Assembly (NCBI RefSeq): GCF_014805625.2
Contig: NW_023998493.1
Span: 978,082-1,042,081 of the forward strand
Length of the DNA stretch: 64,000 bases
DNA from: Glossina fuscipes
Lineage: Eukaryota > Arthropoda > Insecta > Diptera > Glossinidae
Direction: 5' to 3'
The notes below the pieces were generated by a model. It saw only the letters and a program-made list of their open reading frames with translations. It was not told where the DNA came from and searched no databases. Of the stretch, positions 23,341 through 35,221 are shown in pieces. Position 1 is the stretch's first letter, and each line of letters begins with the position of its first letter. The position numbers and the translations under genes are program-made.

Positions 23341-24069
23341 GGCAACATACCACACTCTCCTGATACTTCCTATAATGCGGACAGCAGTGAAAGACAGGTT
23401 TCTCTGCTGTCATTAAATTTGCAACGACGTCGGCTTTACGATCATAAGGTTTGTACTGTGCCGAAACCTTTATTTTATTTCATTCATACACAAATAACCA
23501 TTTAAAGAAGTGCTCTTGAATACTCGTGCGTAATGCTTTCACTGTAGCCGCGATAATGTACCATAGGCTATGTAGAGTCCAGCTTTTTTGCTTTAGCCGT
23601 GACATTGGAATCCGCTCTGCTCTAACTCTTAGTCAGACAATCGTATTTCAAACAGAATGTGTTTAATACTCCGTTTCATTACGGAGCGTAATGTAAGCTA
23701 AAAATCAATTTCGAAATATGGTAAACGATTTATCTTCATTGTGTTGTGGCATGATAACAAAGGCAATGTCATCAGCAAAGCGGGCAATTTCCGTGTTATG
23801 AGAGGTATATGCGAAAGTAATTCATCTTGATAAATGAGCACTGTTTCAAAAGAACAACCGGGACGAATGTCTCTAATAATATCTTAGCCGACTGCTTTGT
23901 CAAAATAAACCGCAAAGGGGTATCATGACCACTTGTCAACTTGGCTTTACCGCTCACCACTTTGAGGTTATTTCGAAATGTTAAACAGTATTGCTAGCAT
24001 ACAGGAAACAAGTGAAGGCGAGAAACTTGCGGCGAGAGAAACATAGGCATTCAAGGTAACGAAAAGGTG
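23341..24069. other. Moderately GC-rich DNA, origin unclear
   Basis: The block is less AT-rich than its surroundings and contains the possible reverse transcriptase fragment. It may be a badly decayed transposon, but nothing else in it was recognised. Confidence 0.3.
23745..23815 (-). pseudogene. Possible reverse transcriptase active-site fragment
   Basis: The minus strand encodes NTEIARFADDIAFVIMP in one frame. F/Y-A-D-D between hydrophobic residues is the catalytic signature of LINE reverse transcriptases. Sequence on either side in all three frames does not extend the match clearly, so this may be a small relic or a coincidence. Confidence 0.3.
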
Positions 24070-24112
24070 TGAAAAAGAGTACCAAAAAGTTCGGTCTAAA
24101 CTGAACGTACAG
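24070..24112 (+). repeat. Hairpin resembling the family B terminus
   Basis: A GTTCGGT arm and an ACTGAAC arm enclose a 4-base loop (one G-T wobble). A 'gagtaccaaaaa' string precedes it where other copies have the CAAGTAA-like start. No family B body follows, so it would be a solo terminus, or a chance palindrome. Confidence 0.35.
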
Positions 24113-24282
24113 TTCTTCTTGTTATTGTTAAACTATCATAATAAACTATCATATTATGTTTTACATTAATTACATTTAATTTTATCGCTTTTTATATTAA
24201 ATAATGGAATTAACACTTAACACATATTTAGTAAAAAATATGCATGAGCTTTTTTTTTCAATGATAATAAACCAAAACACAT

Positions 24283-24310
24283 ATTTATTTATTTATTTAT
24301 TTATTTATTA
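24283..24310. repeat. (TTTA)n microsatellite
   Basis: About seven tandem ATTT/TTTA units are visible directly. Confidence 0.9.
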
Positions 24311-25002
24311 ACAATTAGGCAAGAATGCGCAATAAGTTAAAAAATGTAATAAACAAATCATAAAAAAAAAAACGCACGCACACACCGTGCCCGTAAACAC
24401 ATAACATGGAATATTTTATGATAAAAATGTAATATTTAATAAATAAAACCGAATACAGTAAACTGCATTATATACCTATATAAATAAAAATATATATAAA
24501 TGTTTACTATCTAATTAAAAAAAAAAAAACGAGTTTAAAACAAATCAACAGATATACGTATATATTTTTGTGTATTTCTCGCCTCACACTCAAATTCTCG
24601 GGCTGAATGTCATCGATCAATGGCGCCGTGAGGCATCGTAGATCCCCGTAAGATTCATTGTTAAGTACAGGTGATTAAACCAAGAATCACAGTTAATTTA
24701 GCCATGTCCATTTGCCTGCTCTTGGGAAGATAGATAGTCGAAAATCTTTAGAAATGTTTTTAGATAGTGGGCAAAATTCAAGCTTCAAAGTGAACATAAT
24801 CCGCCAACAGGGATTGACTGACACAACTACTCATTCCGTATTACTGTCAATTGCTTCGGCTTTTTAGATTCCACGCTATGGATTCTATATTCAATCCATT
24901 CGTCCAAATTGTCTGTGTGACAGGAAGAGTCGTTTAACAGAGGCATGGTCGAAATTCGCAAAAAATATGTCGTAGAACTCCGAAATTGCGTTTTGTCTTC
25001 AA

Positions 25003-25027
25003 CTAGTTTAGTTTAGTTTAGTTTAGT
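25003..25027. repeat. (TTTAG)n pentanucleotide repeat
   Basis: Four to five tandem TTTAG units. This is not the insect TTAGG telomere repeat, and dipterans generally lack that repeat, so a telomeric meaning is not suggested. Confidence 0.9.
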
Positions 25028-25600
25028 CTATGGAAAAGAAATTTCAATAATCTCGTTGTAGAAACTTTTAATTCATATTTTTGTATCCCACGCCTAATCA
25101 ATAATTCAATTTAAGTAATATTCTGCCGTGTATATACATAGCGACAGAACAAAAATTAACATAATAAACCACTACCACTCATCAACGCCAATGAATACTA
25201 CTTAGGCAAATTTTTTTATCATAATATATACATACATATACTTATATAAAAATACGTATACAAATTTATATACTTAAACTTATTTCATTAAAAAAAAACC
25301 ACAAATTTTTAAATTGCGCAGTTGAAAAATGTGTTCGACTTATTTTTATAAACTTTATACGGCAGTATGACCTTATAAGCAAAAATGAAAAACAAACAAC
25401 GCACATATAAGCAGAATTAAAAAAAAATAAATAAATAAAATAATAATAATGGAAAGACAGGCAAAGTGTATCAACGTGTTTGAAAAAAAAAAAGAAGAAA
25501 TTTTACGAAATCTTAGGTCGCACCTCAGTTGTCAGCAATAAGAGAAATTAAGTTAAAGAAAGAAATAATTTCGTAACCTTCTATAATAGCATAAGCAAAC

Positions 25601-26094
25601 ATCTACATAATATAAGGACGTCCACCACGTAACACGGTACAAAATTTGTGAATATTATAGCACGATTTTCGATACAACGCGCTACACATTGCATCGATTA
25701 ACATTATTTCAAGGTATCTTATAAAATGGTTTTGATGCAAACAGGGTACGAATTAAACGTGTAATGCAGTGGACGCCTGAATGTAAAATTTTATGTTCAA
25801 TCGAAATCGTAGTTTTTATTTTTATTAATATATACTTGAGGAAAGATAAACAAAATTTTCAAGAAATTATTTTTAGTCAAAAAGAAAGCCTTTTTTTTCT
25901 GTCAGTGCAAAGACGCAGATGTACAGAAAATTAGCAAAATTCTTTTTTCGATTCGAGTCGAATTGCTTACTAAATTTCTATCTATGTTTGTTAAGTGTTA
26001 TCAATGTTGAAAGAAATCTAAAGATTTTCAAAAATTTTAATTTCGATCCATGACGCAAGTATCAATGGTAAAGCAAAACATGGAAGAACATTAT
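25601..26094. other. Unannotated DNA
   Basis: AT-rich, with no recognised gene or repeat. Confidence 0.4.
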
Positions 26095-26790
26095 CGTTTG
26101 GGGTCAACTATTAGGCACCCTACACCATTCTGCCGAATACAATTATTCTACCGTTTTGGTAATAATACACCAAAAGTTACACATTACTTTCATGCAAAGG
26201 CATATTTTTCATGAAGTTCGCATATTGGATGAATCCTTACATGCCTTGGCATCGAAAACATAGATCTGTATGGTCCAAATCCGGTGGGGTTAATTTCTAT
26301 ATCAACTTACTATTACAAGCTAATTTCCACCATGAAATGTTGAAAATTACACCTTTTAGCTATATAAAGATCTAGTTTCATGAGAGGTTCAAAAAATTGC
26401 CACAGCTGAACTAAACTTTTCATATCAATTTATAATGTTCAAATATAATTACAGAGCGACTTTTGTCAAGAAATTTTGAAAATTGTAATATTTTTCTATA
26501 CAACGACTTTTAAAAATAGGGCGTTATACGGTACTTGGTCGGAAAAGTGGACCGAACGAAACTGTTTTCAATAGCGTTCGTCTTTGGTTCAAAGCACGTC
26601 ACCGATTGCGACCTGCAGCTTGAAAATAAATTTACATGGGCAGACAGTCGGACGGACAGGCTCAAACCGATTCAGAAATGATAAGAGGTGGATTTATTTT
26701 AAGCCCTTCTGCGTGTTACGTTCGTCGGCGCAAACGTATTACACTTTGTAGCATAAGCGTTGTGGACTATAAACATAGTAGTTTTAAATT
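26095..26790 (+). repeat. Dispersed repeat family A, best full-length copy
   Basis: This copy shows the whole order of blocks. It opens with the terminus (ACATTATCGTTTGGGGTCAA, CTATTAGGCACCCTACACC), then a 'ttaccaaaac' region that in other copies has 'gaatgg'. AAGTTACACATTACTTTCAT, GATCTGTATGGTCCAAATCC and AAAATTACACCTTTTAGCTA follow. Next come TTCATGAGAGGTTCAAAAAA, AAAATAGGGCGTTATACGGT, AAGTGGACCGAACGAAACTG and CAATAGCGTTCGTCTTTGG. It ends with CAGACAGTCGGACGGACAGG, AACCGATTCAGAAATGATAA and a GCGCAAACGTATTACACTTT end. It is about 690 bp, with no coding capacity and no transposase. The 64-codon frame at 26636-26830 is a by-product of the repeat tail. Confidence 0.8.
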
Positions 26791-27329
26791 TTTTTATCTA
26801 CTCGTAAATGCTCCGAAGCATAATGTCTGACTATCAATATCAAAAGAAAGCTAAAATCATATGAATACGTCAGTGAATAAAACCTTGTTTTCGATTCAAA
26901 GCGCTTCTTGGCAGAAAGATAAATATATTTTAAAATTTTGCTTTCAATCCAAAACAATGTATTTTCTTATCAGTATAAAAGACTTTGTTGTGGTTACGTC
27001 GATATTTTAGAAAATTTAGAAATATTTTTAAAATCTCTCAAAATTTTATTTTCTTTCGAAAGGTAAATGCATTACTGTCAAGGTAGGAGAAGTAAAAATT
27101 TATTAAAATTTTATGAATGTACATGAATGAACAACACTTTCAAAATGTTGTTTTCGATCCAAAACTAAAGATGGGTGACTATTACAGCGGCAGGAAAAAT
27201 AGAATTTTTCACAAATTTGTTTTCCATACAAAATAAAATAGATTACTATCAATATCAAAAAAAGGAAAAAAAAATAGTAATAACATTATAGTGGACGGCG
27301 GCCCACCTTTCAATACCTTACATCATCTT
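26791..27329. other. AT-rich DNA, no gene
   Basis: Short strings such as CGATCCAAAACAA and TTTTCGATTCAAAG recur here (26889, 26940, 27150), suggesting small degenerate direct repeats of about 100-250 bp spacing. No clear unit could be delimited. Confidence 0.35.
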
Positions 27330-27509
27330 ATAGCTATAACGAGTTTTTTAAATAAGGCGATTTTTCATATGAGATCCTTTAGAAAAAATTGCATGATCTG
27401 AGTCATTTTCTATAACGTTCGTCCCTGGGCTAGAACACGCCGGTGTACAAAATGACGTCAAAATATCTCTAAAATTATGGACAATATGTTCAACACAAAA
27501 AAAAAAAAA
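27330..27509 (+). repeat. Dispersed repeat family A, cut by the assembly gap
   Basis: Blocks ATCTTATAGCTATAACGAG, TCATATGAGATCCTTTAGAA, CATTTTCTATAACGTTCGTC and GTCAAAATATCTCTAAAATT follow the family A order. The copy stops at an A-run just before the run of N. Confidence 0.65.
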
Positions 27510-27609
27510 NNNNNNNNNNNNNNNNNNNNNNNNNNNNNNNNNNNNNNNNNNNNNNNNNNNNNNNNNNNNNNNNNNNNNNNNNNNNNNNNNNNNNNNNNNN
27601 NNNNNNNNN
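27510..27609. other. Assembly gap, 100 N
   Basis: Exactly 100 N bases, the conventional placeholder for a gap of unknown length. A-runs lie on both sides, which suggests assembly failed in a homopolymer or repeat. Confidence 0.98.
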
Positions 27610-28249
27610 AAAAGAAATTCGGGTAAACAAATGCTTAATGATATTATTTTCTAAGAACATAAAATTTTTCACCGAACAAAGGTACAGATAAATATGGTTC
27701 TTAAAAGTTTATTTTAGATAAAAAAAAAGATTGATTTACGATGAAAGTGGAAGAGAAATCTCGCGAATTTTGCACAATTTCACCCTGAACAAAAGCATAA
27801 AGAAACAAGTGTTGCATATACCTAGAGAAAAACAGAACATGTTTTTTATATATATATATATATGAGTTATTAACTATACCTCAACAGGGTTTATAAGTAG
27901 ATAGCATTTCATGTCAGTTAATTTAATTTGTTTACCTATTTTATGAACGTCTATAAATGTCTTTTGCATACAAACTTTTTGTTTTTCAGCACAAAGATGT
28001 TTTGAAAGCGGCCTTCCTGATGTTGTGTTGTGTTGTACAATTGTACGTGCTCTATACTATTAATAAAGAAGGCAAGAAACAAAAGTGTTAAAAATTCAGG
28101 TAGATGCATGAACTACTATTAAATATAAAATTAATTGAAAAATTCTTATAATGACACATATAACAAAGAAACAAAACAATTGTATAAACATTTTATATGG
28201 AAGTTTCATTGTCCATATAAAAACACAGGTGAAGATTCAGATCGATCTG
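27610..28249. other. AT-rich DNA after the gap
   Basis: No gene recognised. A short TA tract lies at about 27848-27862. Confidence 0.4.
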
Positions 28250-28600
28250 GTAATTAATTCGTTCGAAAAACGAATTTTAAAGCGAAGTCGTCGCACACAC
28301 TTATGGTGCACGATATACTAAGTTTGTGCGGACTTATGCAACAGTCGCAAGGACTTAAAGGGAACTCACAAATTATTGTTGAGTTGAGATAATGATTGCG
28401 GATCGATCTAACCTTGCCAGTTCGTCTGTCTATCTGTTGTGTCTGGTGTCTCTCCATCATGTAAATTTTTATTCGATTTTGATGAAATTCGGTACGCCGA
28501 CGTTTTTTGGCTCAATGAAGTACGCTATTGAAAATAGTTTGGAGCGGACCAATATTTCGACTACTTCCCCTATAATGCCATATTTTTGAAAGTGAAGAAA
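28250..28600 (-). repeat. Dispersed repeat family A, 3' portion, inverted
   Basis: On the minus strand the order is AGTCGAAATATTGGTCCGCT, 'ccaaactattttcaatagcg', then 'ccgaatttcatcaaaatcga'. A GATGGAGAGACACCAGACAC tract and a 'gtccgcacaaacttagtatatcg' end follow. Both overlapping open frames here (28254-28460 minus and 28392-28589 plus) fall within the repeat. Confidence 0.7.
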
Positions 28601-28644
28601 AAGTAACGGAAAAAACCTTTATATAAATACCTGTATGGGTGTGT

Positions 28645-28692
28645 AGGACATTTCATGAGGGGCCGCAGCCCACTATAATAATTGTGTTGATT
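28645..28692 (-). repeat. Short SINE body fragment
   Basis: The minus strand reads TAGTGGGCTGCGGCCCCTCA, matching the GGGCTGCGGCC core of the SINE copies at 10590-10795 and 29255-29510. It is too short to be sure. Confidence 0.35.
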
Positions 28693-29254
28693 GTATTAAA
28701 TTTTTGTAAAAATTTCTGAAAACATTAGAAATTCTTAATGAAATGATAAGTGAACCTTCTAAATCTAAATTTCTAGCTCCTCTAATGCCTTAGTGAACGT
28801 CTTTGGGAAAAGTTTATGCACATCTGAAAGCGTTTTCTATTGTAGTGTAGCTTCACCGAGATGACCGTCGAATGGACACGAGGCTGAAAACGATCCAAAG
28901 GTTGCTAATGCTTCTGAGAAGAAATAAAAAGTTTCGGGTGAAGCTTTTTAAACTGATTATAAATTAAGTCCTTGACTTGTACGTATTCTTTTCCCATTTC
29001 TTGCGGAAAGATGCTTTCGGGCAAAAAGTTATCGAGAAAAAAGAATGCGGAAGAATATTTGAACATGAAGTAATATACTTACCTGAGTTTGCAGAGTAAT
29101 GGAAAAAATAACACAAGAAATTTATTGTGATGAAAGGGAATACTTACGGTACATGTCGAGCTTTAAACGCGTCTATCAAGACAATCTTTGAAAAGGACAT
29201 GCAGCATGACTCAAACAATTTTCATGTTTGTACAGCATCTGCAACAGCATCTTG
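28693..29254. other. Unannotated DNA
   Basis: No coding sequence or known repeat was recognised. Confidence 0.4.
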
Positions 29255-29510
29255 GTCATGAGTAACTTAATAGGTGAGAATTATGACCACCGAGCCAGTC
29301 TTCGATAGCTCAAATCCCAGTACAGTTTACTTTCATTATAGCTATAAAGGCGTAACACTTGCCGATTGGGTACACGCCCCTTAGTGCTGCGGCCGCTGCT
29401 TCCCTATCACTTTCTCATTCCTCATCTCTCTCTGACCGTCACCTTGTTGCACCATAGCGAACATCTGCCATGTGATGATTCAATAAGAAAAAAAATAAAT
29501 AAATAAAAAG
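29255..29510 (+). mobile_element. tRNA-like SINE, copy S3
   Basis: The head has ATGAGTAACTTAATAGG (A-box position) and, about 35 bases on, CTTCGATAGCTCAAATCCC (B-box position). The body reads GCCGATTGGGTACACGCCCC, then TTAGTGCTGCGGCCGCTGC, then pyrimidine-rich sequence. The end is ATGTGATGATTCAATAAG plus an A-rich tail (29487-29508). GATTGGG..CCCCTAG is shared with the copy at 63555-63730 and GCTGCGGCC with that at 10590-10795, so this copy links the family together. No coding capacity is present. Confidence 0.65.
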
Positions 29511-31000
29511 TTTCTTCGGTCGACAATTGAACTTTTCATTCAAACTCTTGACAATCATACAAAAAACAATGTGTCTAAAACATCCTACGCCGTTCTATGA
29601 TTTTTTTAAATTTAAAGTCTCGACAAATCGCACTGCTGTTTTCGAGTCTCTGCAGGGGGTTTTAAACTGATATACTTTATTAGGTTTTAATCGCTAAAAT
29701 TCTTAATGCTGGAGGAAGTGCATGGGTCTGAAAAAGCTAAGCATACGGCATTGTAAATGTGCCAAGAGAATGGAAGACAAAGAAATGCAACGATTTTAAA
29801 AGTCCTACGGAACGTTTCTTCGGTTATATGCAAGTGTTCTGCAAGCTATTTAAAATTATTTTGCCTTGTTAGCTGTAATAAGGTCTTGTTTAAACTTGCA
29901 TTTTAAATCCATACCTGCGGAATACATTCAGCAACGGTTAGGTTTTTTTTTTTACTTGAGCTTTATTATTCATGCATCCCTTTTTCATAATTCTGCAGTT
30001 GTTATGCACTTCAATGCTTATTTCATACTGTAAGTTGCTGAAAGCGGCCAAGAAGTTATCTAGTATACTATTTGATTTTGTTAATCAAAGTTGATGGCCG
30101 TCAGCACGATTGGGTTATTGGATTGATAGCTAGACTAATATCATCATCTAGATTGAAAATATTTCGTGGATTAAAAATTTTGAATTATATTTTAATGAAC
30201 TTTAGCAAAACCAAAATGCGAAAGTTAATATTGACTTGGGTGATGACTACTACAGCTTATAGAAAAAAGGTCAGACATAGGAAAAAATGTGAATTTAATC
30301 AACATAATAAAAGATAAAGGTAAGAAAGAAGAAAGAAAAACCAGGAATTACACAATACAATTAAACAATAAAATAATAATTAGTTTATTTTATTACATAT
30401 ATACAATAAATAAATAGCGGAAACTGAATTTTGTGACTTGTCTTTTATTATAAACGTAACGACAACAATATACCGGTTCATACATACAATCTTATATACA
30501 TGTAGAGTGTGTACGCTGTTGGTATTTAATTATTTTTCATTTGTTAATTTCCTTAATAAACAATTATAACTGTTGACTCATATTATACATGTGCATACAG
30601 GTAGCATTGTTAACATCTGGAAAAGAAGCGAACACTTTCGCCTCTAGTTTTTATGATTTCCAGCAGTAACAGTAATAACAGCTTAAAATAACAAAACAAA
30701 TACACTTCACTTACTTGTAAATAATATTGTAAAATTTTTTCGTGAAATACTTACTTGGTATATATATATTTAATATATATATAAATGTATGTAATTAGCA
30801 CATTGGGTTATCGGAAATGTAATTCCGCGTATTCATCTATATCTACTACAGTTACTTTAGGTAGTCGCAAATGATTATTGTTCCATAGTTTCGCGGCTCT
30901 CTATTGTCACGCAAGTGGCGATAAATTGATGTTATTTTCAATTTGATTTGGCCTTCTCGGATTCAGGGTTGTATTTATTACTAATATATAACCAATTCTT
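29511..31000. other. AT-rich DNA, no gene
   Basis: No gene or shared repeat was found. TA tracts lie at about 30760-30785. The 81-codon frame at 30072-30317 is lysine/isoleucine rich without a domain. Confidence 0.4.
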
Positions 31001-31004
31001 TTTT

Positions 31005-31110
31005 ACACCAAAGATGCGTTCCTTAGAAAGCCGTGTAATAATGAATCGTGTAAAAAATATATTGGTGAAGCGTGTTAATTCAAAATCGTGTAAAAAGAGA
31101 TTTTGGCGCT
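31005..31110 (+). repeat. Dispersed repeat family C, copy 3
   Basis: It reads GCCGTGTAATAATGAATCGT, GTAAAAAATATATTGGTGAA, GCGTGTTAATTCAAAATCGT and GTAAAAAGAG. The last two blocks match 9925-9965 almost base for base. Confidence 0.7.
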
Positions 31111-33190
31111 TATAAACTCTTCTTAATTATTTGTAATAGGTTGTCTTAAGTCATGCAAGTGACTTTGATTATAATAGATTTGACTTTCATATTATTTGGG
31201 TGCTCAGCTTTAATCTTGAAACGAAATTTGTTTAAAAATTACGGGATATGTTTTGTTTCACAACAATAGCGTAAAGTCGTTTTCGATAGCCTTTGCGATA
31301 ATAAAAGGAAAGGCTTTTGTTTCTGTTACAACAGCTAATCTTGGAATCTTAACAATCCATGCATAATTAACTGCATTTCATTTTTACAACTCCAGTTTAT
31401 GAAATCGGGAGTATTTGTTGCCAAGCAGGGCTAACTTTTAACTTTTCATACAACCGAATGTATTTAATGCAAGTGAATGTATATAATATATAACGTATAT
31501 ATGCGTATTTAAATTGTTATATAAATAAATTAATACTATCGTCATCGTTTTTATGATGATTTAGTTTAAATTTGCAATTAGCAACTCATGCTTTTGAAGA
31601 TTTTATATATAAAAAAGTAAAAAGGCCGCGTTCACCTTGAAACGAATCTTAGTTATCCACTACGTAAGACAAAAGTATACAAACCGCATAATGATGAGAG
31701 TGTTTGTTAGCTTATCATTCAAATGACTGAGACTTTGATAAAAATTTGGAATAAATATCTCTGATAGCTTGGAGTATCAAATCCAAGTTCAACTTTCCTA
31801 TCAGAAGCCTGGTCTTCTAATTTAAGACAAAAAATCGGCTTTTTAAAATAGGGTAGATTGATCTATGGACCTGCTTAATGCTACCTTGACGCAAAAATTT
31901 AGGACAAGATTTGTAAAGAATAATTTGAAGCAAGATTTGTTCTTCTTGGTAAGGCTTTTCAAGAGAAAGATCACAGGCAGAGAAAAGGATAATTTTTTAT
32001 AGGATTCGCTATTCGCCTGGCTGAAGAAGAGCAAATGCAACGTTTCGGTGATATTAGAAATTTTAACGTAGCTTACAAGCTCGTCGATTTTCGATTTTGT
32101 AAAGGATAAAAGCGAACAAGAGTGTTATGGTGGTGGAAATGCCAGTTAGAAGTCGCTCAGGAAATTATAATATATACGATTTATGATTTGTGTCGCATAT
32201 ACACTTTTACACAACTGTAGCACTTCTTGTTGCAACAATGCACTTAGTTAATTTTAGCTGTGAGTTGGTTCCAGAGAACACCTTTCTTGGATATATGCGT
32301 GTATATGTATACATATAAATGAAACAGCCCATGTAAATTGTAATTTTTCTTAACTCAATATTCGTAACGATAATACGCTTAACCACAGATGAAGGATGAA
32401 GGGGAAAACAAGGCTATGTCAACTAAAAATTTCATATTGATATCTGTGTACACAATGGAAGTACGGCACTTGAAATGGAAAATCTATTTCTTTTCTCATA
32501 GATGTCGGTAAAAAGTTCTTTATATATTGTTTTTAAACTCAATAAGCAAAGAAGTAAGCAAACACGCTGCTGAGTAGAGAAATTTTAATAATTAATTTTA
32601 ATTACAGTTCTGTATTATATGCTGCAGTTTTTCTAGCTGCCAACTGTGGTTTAGTTTTTAAAAAGGATAATATATCAGAGCATCGTTAATAGTATTGTTG
32701 TCGCATTCTGTACGGAATTCGCGATACAAATTCAATTCTAGAGGATATAGAATCAGGTTAATTCCATAAACAATTGATTCAATTCCATATGGTTATGTAA
32801 ATGATGTCAACTTTTTACTGATGATAAAAACATCTGTGCCAATGGTTAAACAGAAAACATGTGTTTTTGTAAAAGAAACAGCGACCGTAAAAAGAAAATT
32901 TATGGAAGATATGAAAAAATTCATGGAAAGAAGACTGAAACCAGACAGACAAAAATTTGACTAAATGGCGAAAATGTTTAAATAAAAAAAAAACACAATA
33001 AATATTTATATTAGAAACTTATTTCCTCAATTAAATTTTTTTATTAAGAATTTAATCGTTTTCTTTACATTAGAGGCTGATACAATGATGCGTTATTCCT
33101 ATTTTCGGGTTAAAAGGTCGTAAGTGGTAAACACAATGAGAAACCGCGTTACCATACATTTTATGGGGAAATCTAAACAAAAACATATGG
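31111..33190. other. Unannotated DNA
   Basis: No gene recognised. The minus frame at 31843-32040 is basic and hydrophobic and matches no family I know. Confidence 0.4.
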
Positions 33191-33194
33191 TTTT

Positions 33195-33885
33195 ATAACA
33201 AACAAGAATGAGAGTTCTATTCACCGAGGGCCGAGCCTCGCATATCCAACACTATGTTTTTCGTATTCCACTCTCCAAATTCTTTTATTTGATACCCATA
33301 ACCCTAGTATTATTAAGGAAAAAGTAATCGAAGTGTCTCCCATATTCATTATAAAATAAACCCATTTTTAGGCAGATAATATATCTTCATTTAAGGAGTA
33401 CACAAAATAGTTTTAAACATTCGGTCTTGTTTGCCTTATGATAGATAAATAAGTATGAAACCTCAAAAAGGTGAAAAAACAAAATTTAATCACTTCATGT
33501 GGGCTTGGCCGATGTTTTCCATTTTTGCATGTAAGAAGTAGAGTGCTTCGTAAAGTAAATGTGGAAAATTTCAGCCTTCTAAATTTTATAATTTCCGAGT
33601 AAGAAGCAAAAAGCCAAACTTTTTTTGTTAAAAAAAGACGGAGTTGTTTTCGTTCCACTTCCGTTGCCGCCCATTTGACCCATTTTCAATACCAACCTGC
33701 AGGCAGAAACTTCCAACGTTTCTACTAAATCTTAAGTCGATATTTTCATTTTTGCGACCAGGAGAGTGCCAACACCACACATCACACAGACGGACAGACA
33801 CGGCTAAATCAACTCAGAATTTCACGCTAATCAAGAATGTATATACTTTATAGTGTCTCTGAAACTTCCTTTTGCATCTTACCTA
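33195..33885 (+). mobile_element. Dispersed repeat family B, compact copy
   Basis: The left end reads ACAAACAAGAATGAGAGTTC, followed by a short hairpin with CGAGG and CCTCG arms, in the place where other copies have TTCGG and CCGAA. Shared blocks with 18170-18650 are CCATATTCATTATAAAATAA, CATTTTTAGGCAGATAATAT, AAATAGTTTTAAACATTCGG and TTATGATAGATAAATAAG. The tail has CACAGACGGACAGACACGGC, TAAATCAACTCAGAATTTCA and AATCAAGAATGTATATACTT. About 690 bp, no coding capacity. Confidence 0.7.
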
Positions 33886-34139
33886 CATAATGGAAGAAAA
33901 CACAATCAGTATCCGTCCATCTCACAGTGATGGGTATAAAAGTAATAAAATCAATACAAATATAAATAACAAATGTATGAAAAACTACGATGCAAATGCA
34001 AAAAATGGATGCAAACGGAAATTAAATTTTTGAAGTGGATGAGCACAGAGAAATATCTCACTTTGATTTCACAAATGTATTTTATATTTGTTAACACTAG
34101 ATTTTTATTGGCCAGTGCGGAGCTCGCGAGCGTGTTCCT

Positions 34140-34722
34140 GGCCTCCGTTAGATTATTTTATTTTTATTACCTTTAAGGACTAATTCGGAATTTAACTCAA
34201 TTTGTCTTGCTTAGTTAGGGTTGTAAGTAAATTTTCATTCGATAAAATAAAATCCTTAGAGCTAATCCGGGTATTTGCACAATTACATTCAATTTATATG
34301 ACGTTATAGTTTGGGGACCAATTCGGGGATTAAATACAAGTTTAGTATTTTAATTCGTGACGTTATCGTTTCATGTTTGTTTCATAAAGAGAGAACCTAA
34401 AGTAGGAAATACAAGTGAATTATACCTCTTCACCATGCAGCCTATTGTACCTATACAGGGTTTTCTCAATTTGAGTCCTTTGATTCCTGGCAAGTTTAAT
34501 ACACCTAATTTAATCGGCAGCCGTGTAACGTTTCACGGGATTTTCATATACGGTTTTATTACTCCATGTCGATTTTTACCACGATCCAAAGTTGTTATTG
34601 ATGATGTCGGATTATTTTCGTATGTTTATGACGAACTATTCGTCTTATCTTCCACGCGGAAAGCATCGAAGAGCGACCTTTACGGGAAACGGAAAACAAG
34701 AAGAAATAAAGTTCTTTCATGA
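34140..34722 (+). other. Unrecognised 121-codon open frame and its flank
   Basis: The frame 34357-34722 includes TSELYLFTMQPIVPIQGFLN, PLIPGKFNTPNLIGSRVTFH and FLPRSKVVIDDVGLFSYVYD. It is the longest or near-longest frame in the window and less AT-rich than its surroundings. Just upstream, three diverged strings (ACTAATTCGGAATTT at 34182, GCTAATCCGGGTATTT at 34261, ACCAATTCGGGGATT at 34318) and two TGACGTTAT words suggest short direct repeats. I recognise no domain, and the ATG context is not informative. It may be an old retroelement piece. Confidence 0.2.
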
Positions 34723-35221
34723 CTTATTTCGAATTCCATTTTCGATCGTTCTTCGATTGGGGTTTCCTATGATGAATAGCTTATCGTACTCCCTCACATA
34801 TTAAGGCTTAAGCTATCATGTACATATATATATAAAGTACAAAGATATTTATAAACTAATTGTGATAGCGGAATGTTTGACTTTGGTTCTCGCAAATTAA
34901 AAATAAATGGCTTTGAATGCTTCTTCTTCGTTCTTTATAAAATAATATAGAGTGTAAAGAAACCATCATAAAACAGAAGAAAGATTTAAATTAATATAAA
35001 ATAAGCATAATATAGATAAGTGACTTCTAAATTTAAAATAAATTGTTTTTATTTCTTGCACGTGTTATTTTGTTTTATGTTCTTTTTTTTGTGCATGGGA
35101 AAACAAAATTATATGATTCGCAAAATTCCCATGATAAGTCGGTAAAGTTGGAGTCCCATCTCATAATTGCTTTTACTTAGTGATATTTTGAAATTAAACA
35201 ATATATGCATTTTACAGAAGC

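Larger units (their letters stand above)
24113..25600. other. AT-rich low-complexity DNA with simple repeats
   Basis: This region is dominated by A and T runs and by TATA and TTTA tracts, with a short GC-richer island near 24575-24660. No gene is visible. Confidence 0.5.

Noticed and set aside
25003..25027. (TTTAG)n as a telomere-like repeat
   Set aside because: The unit is not TTAGG, it is only 4-5 units long, and it lies within ordinary AT-rich DNA.
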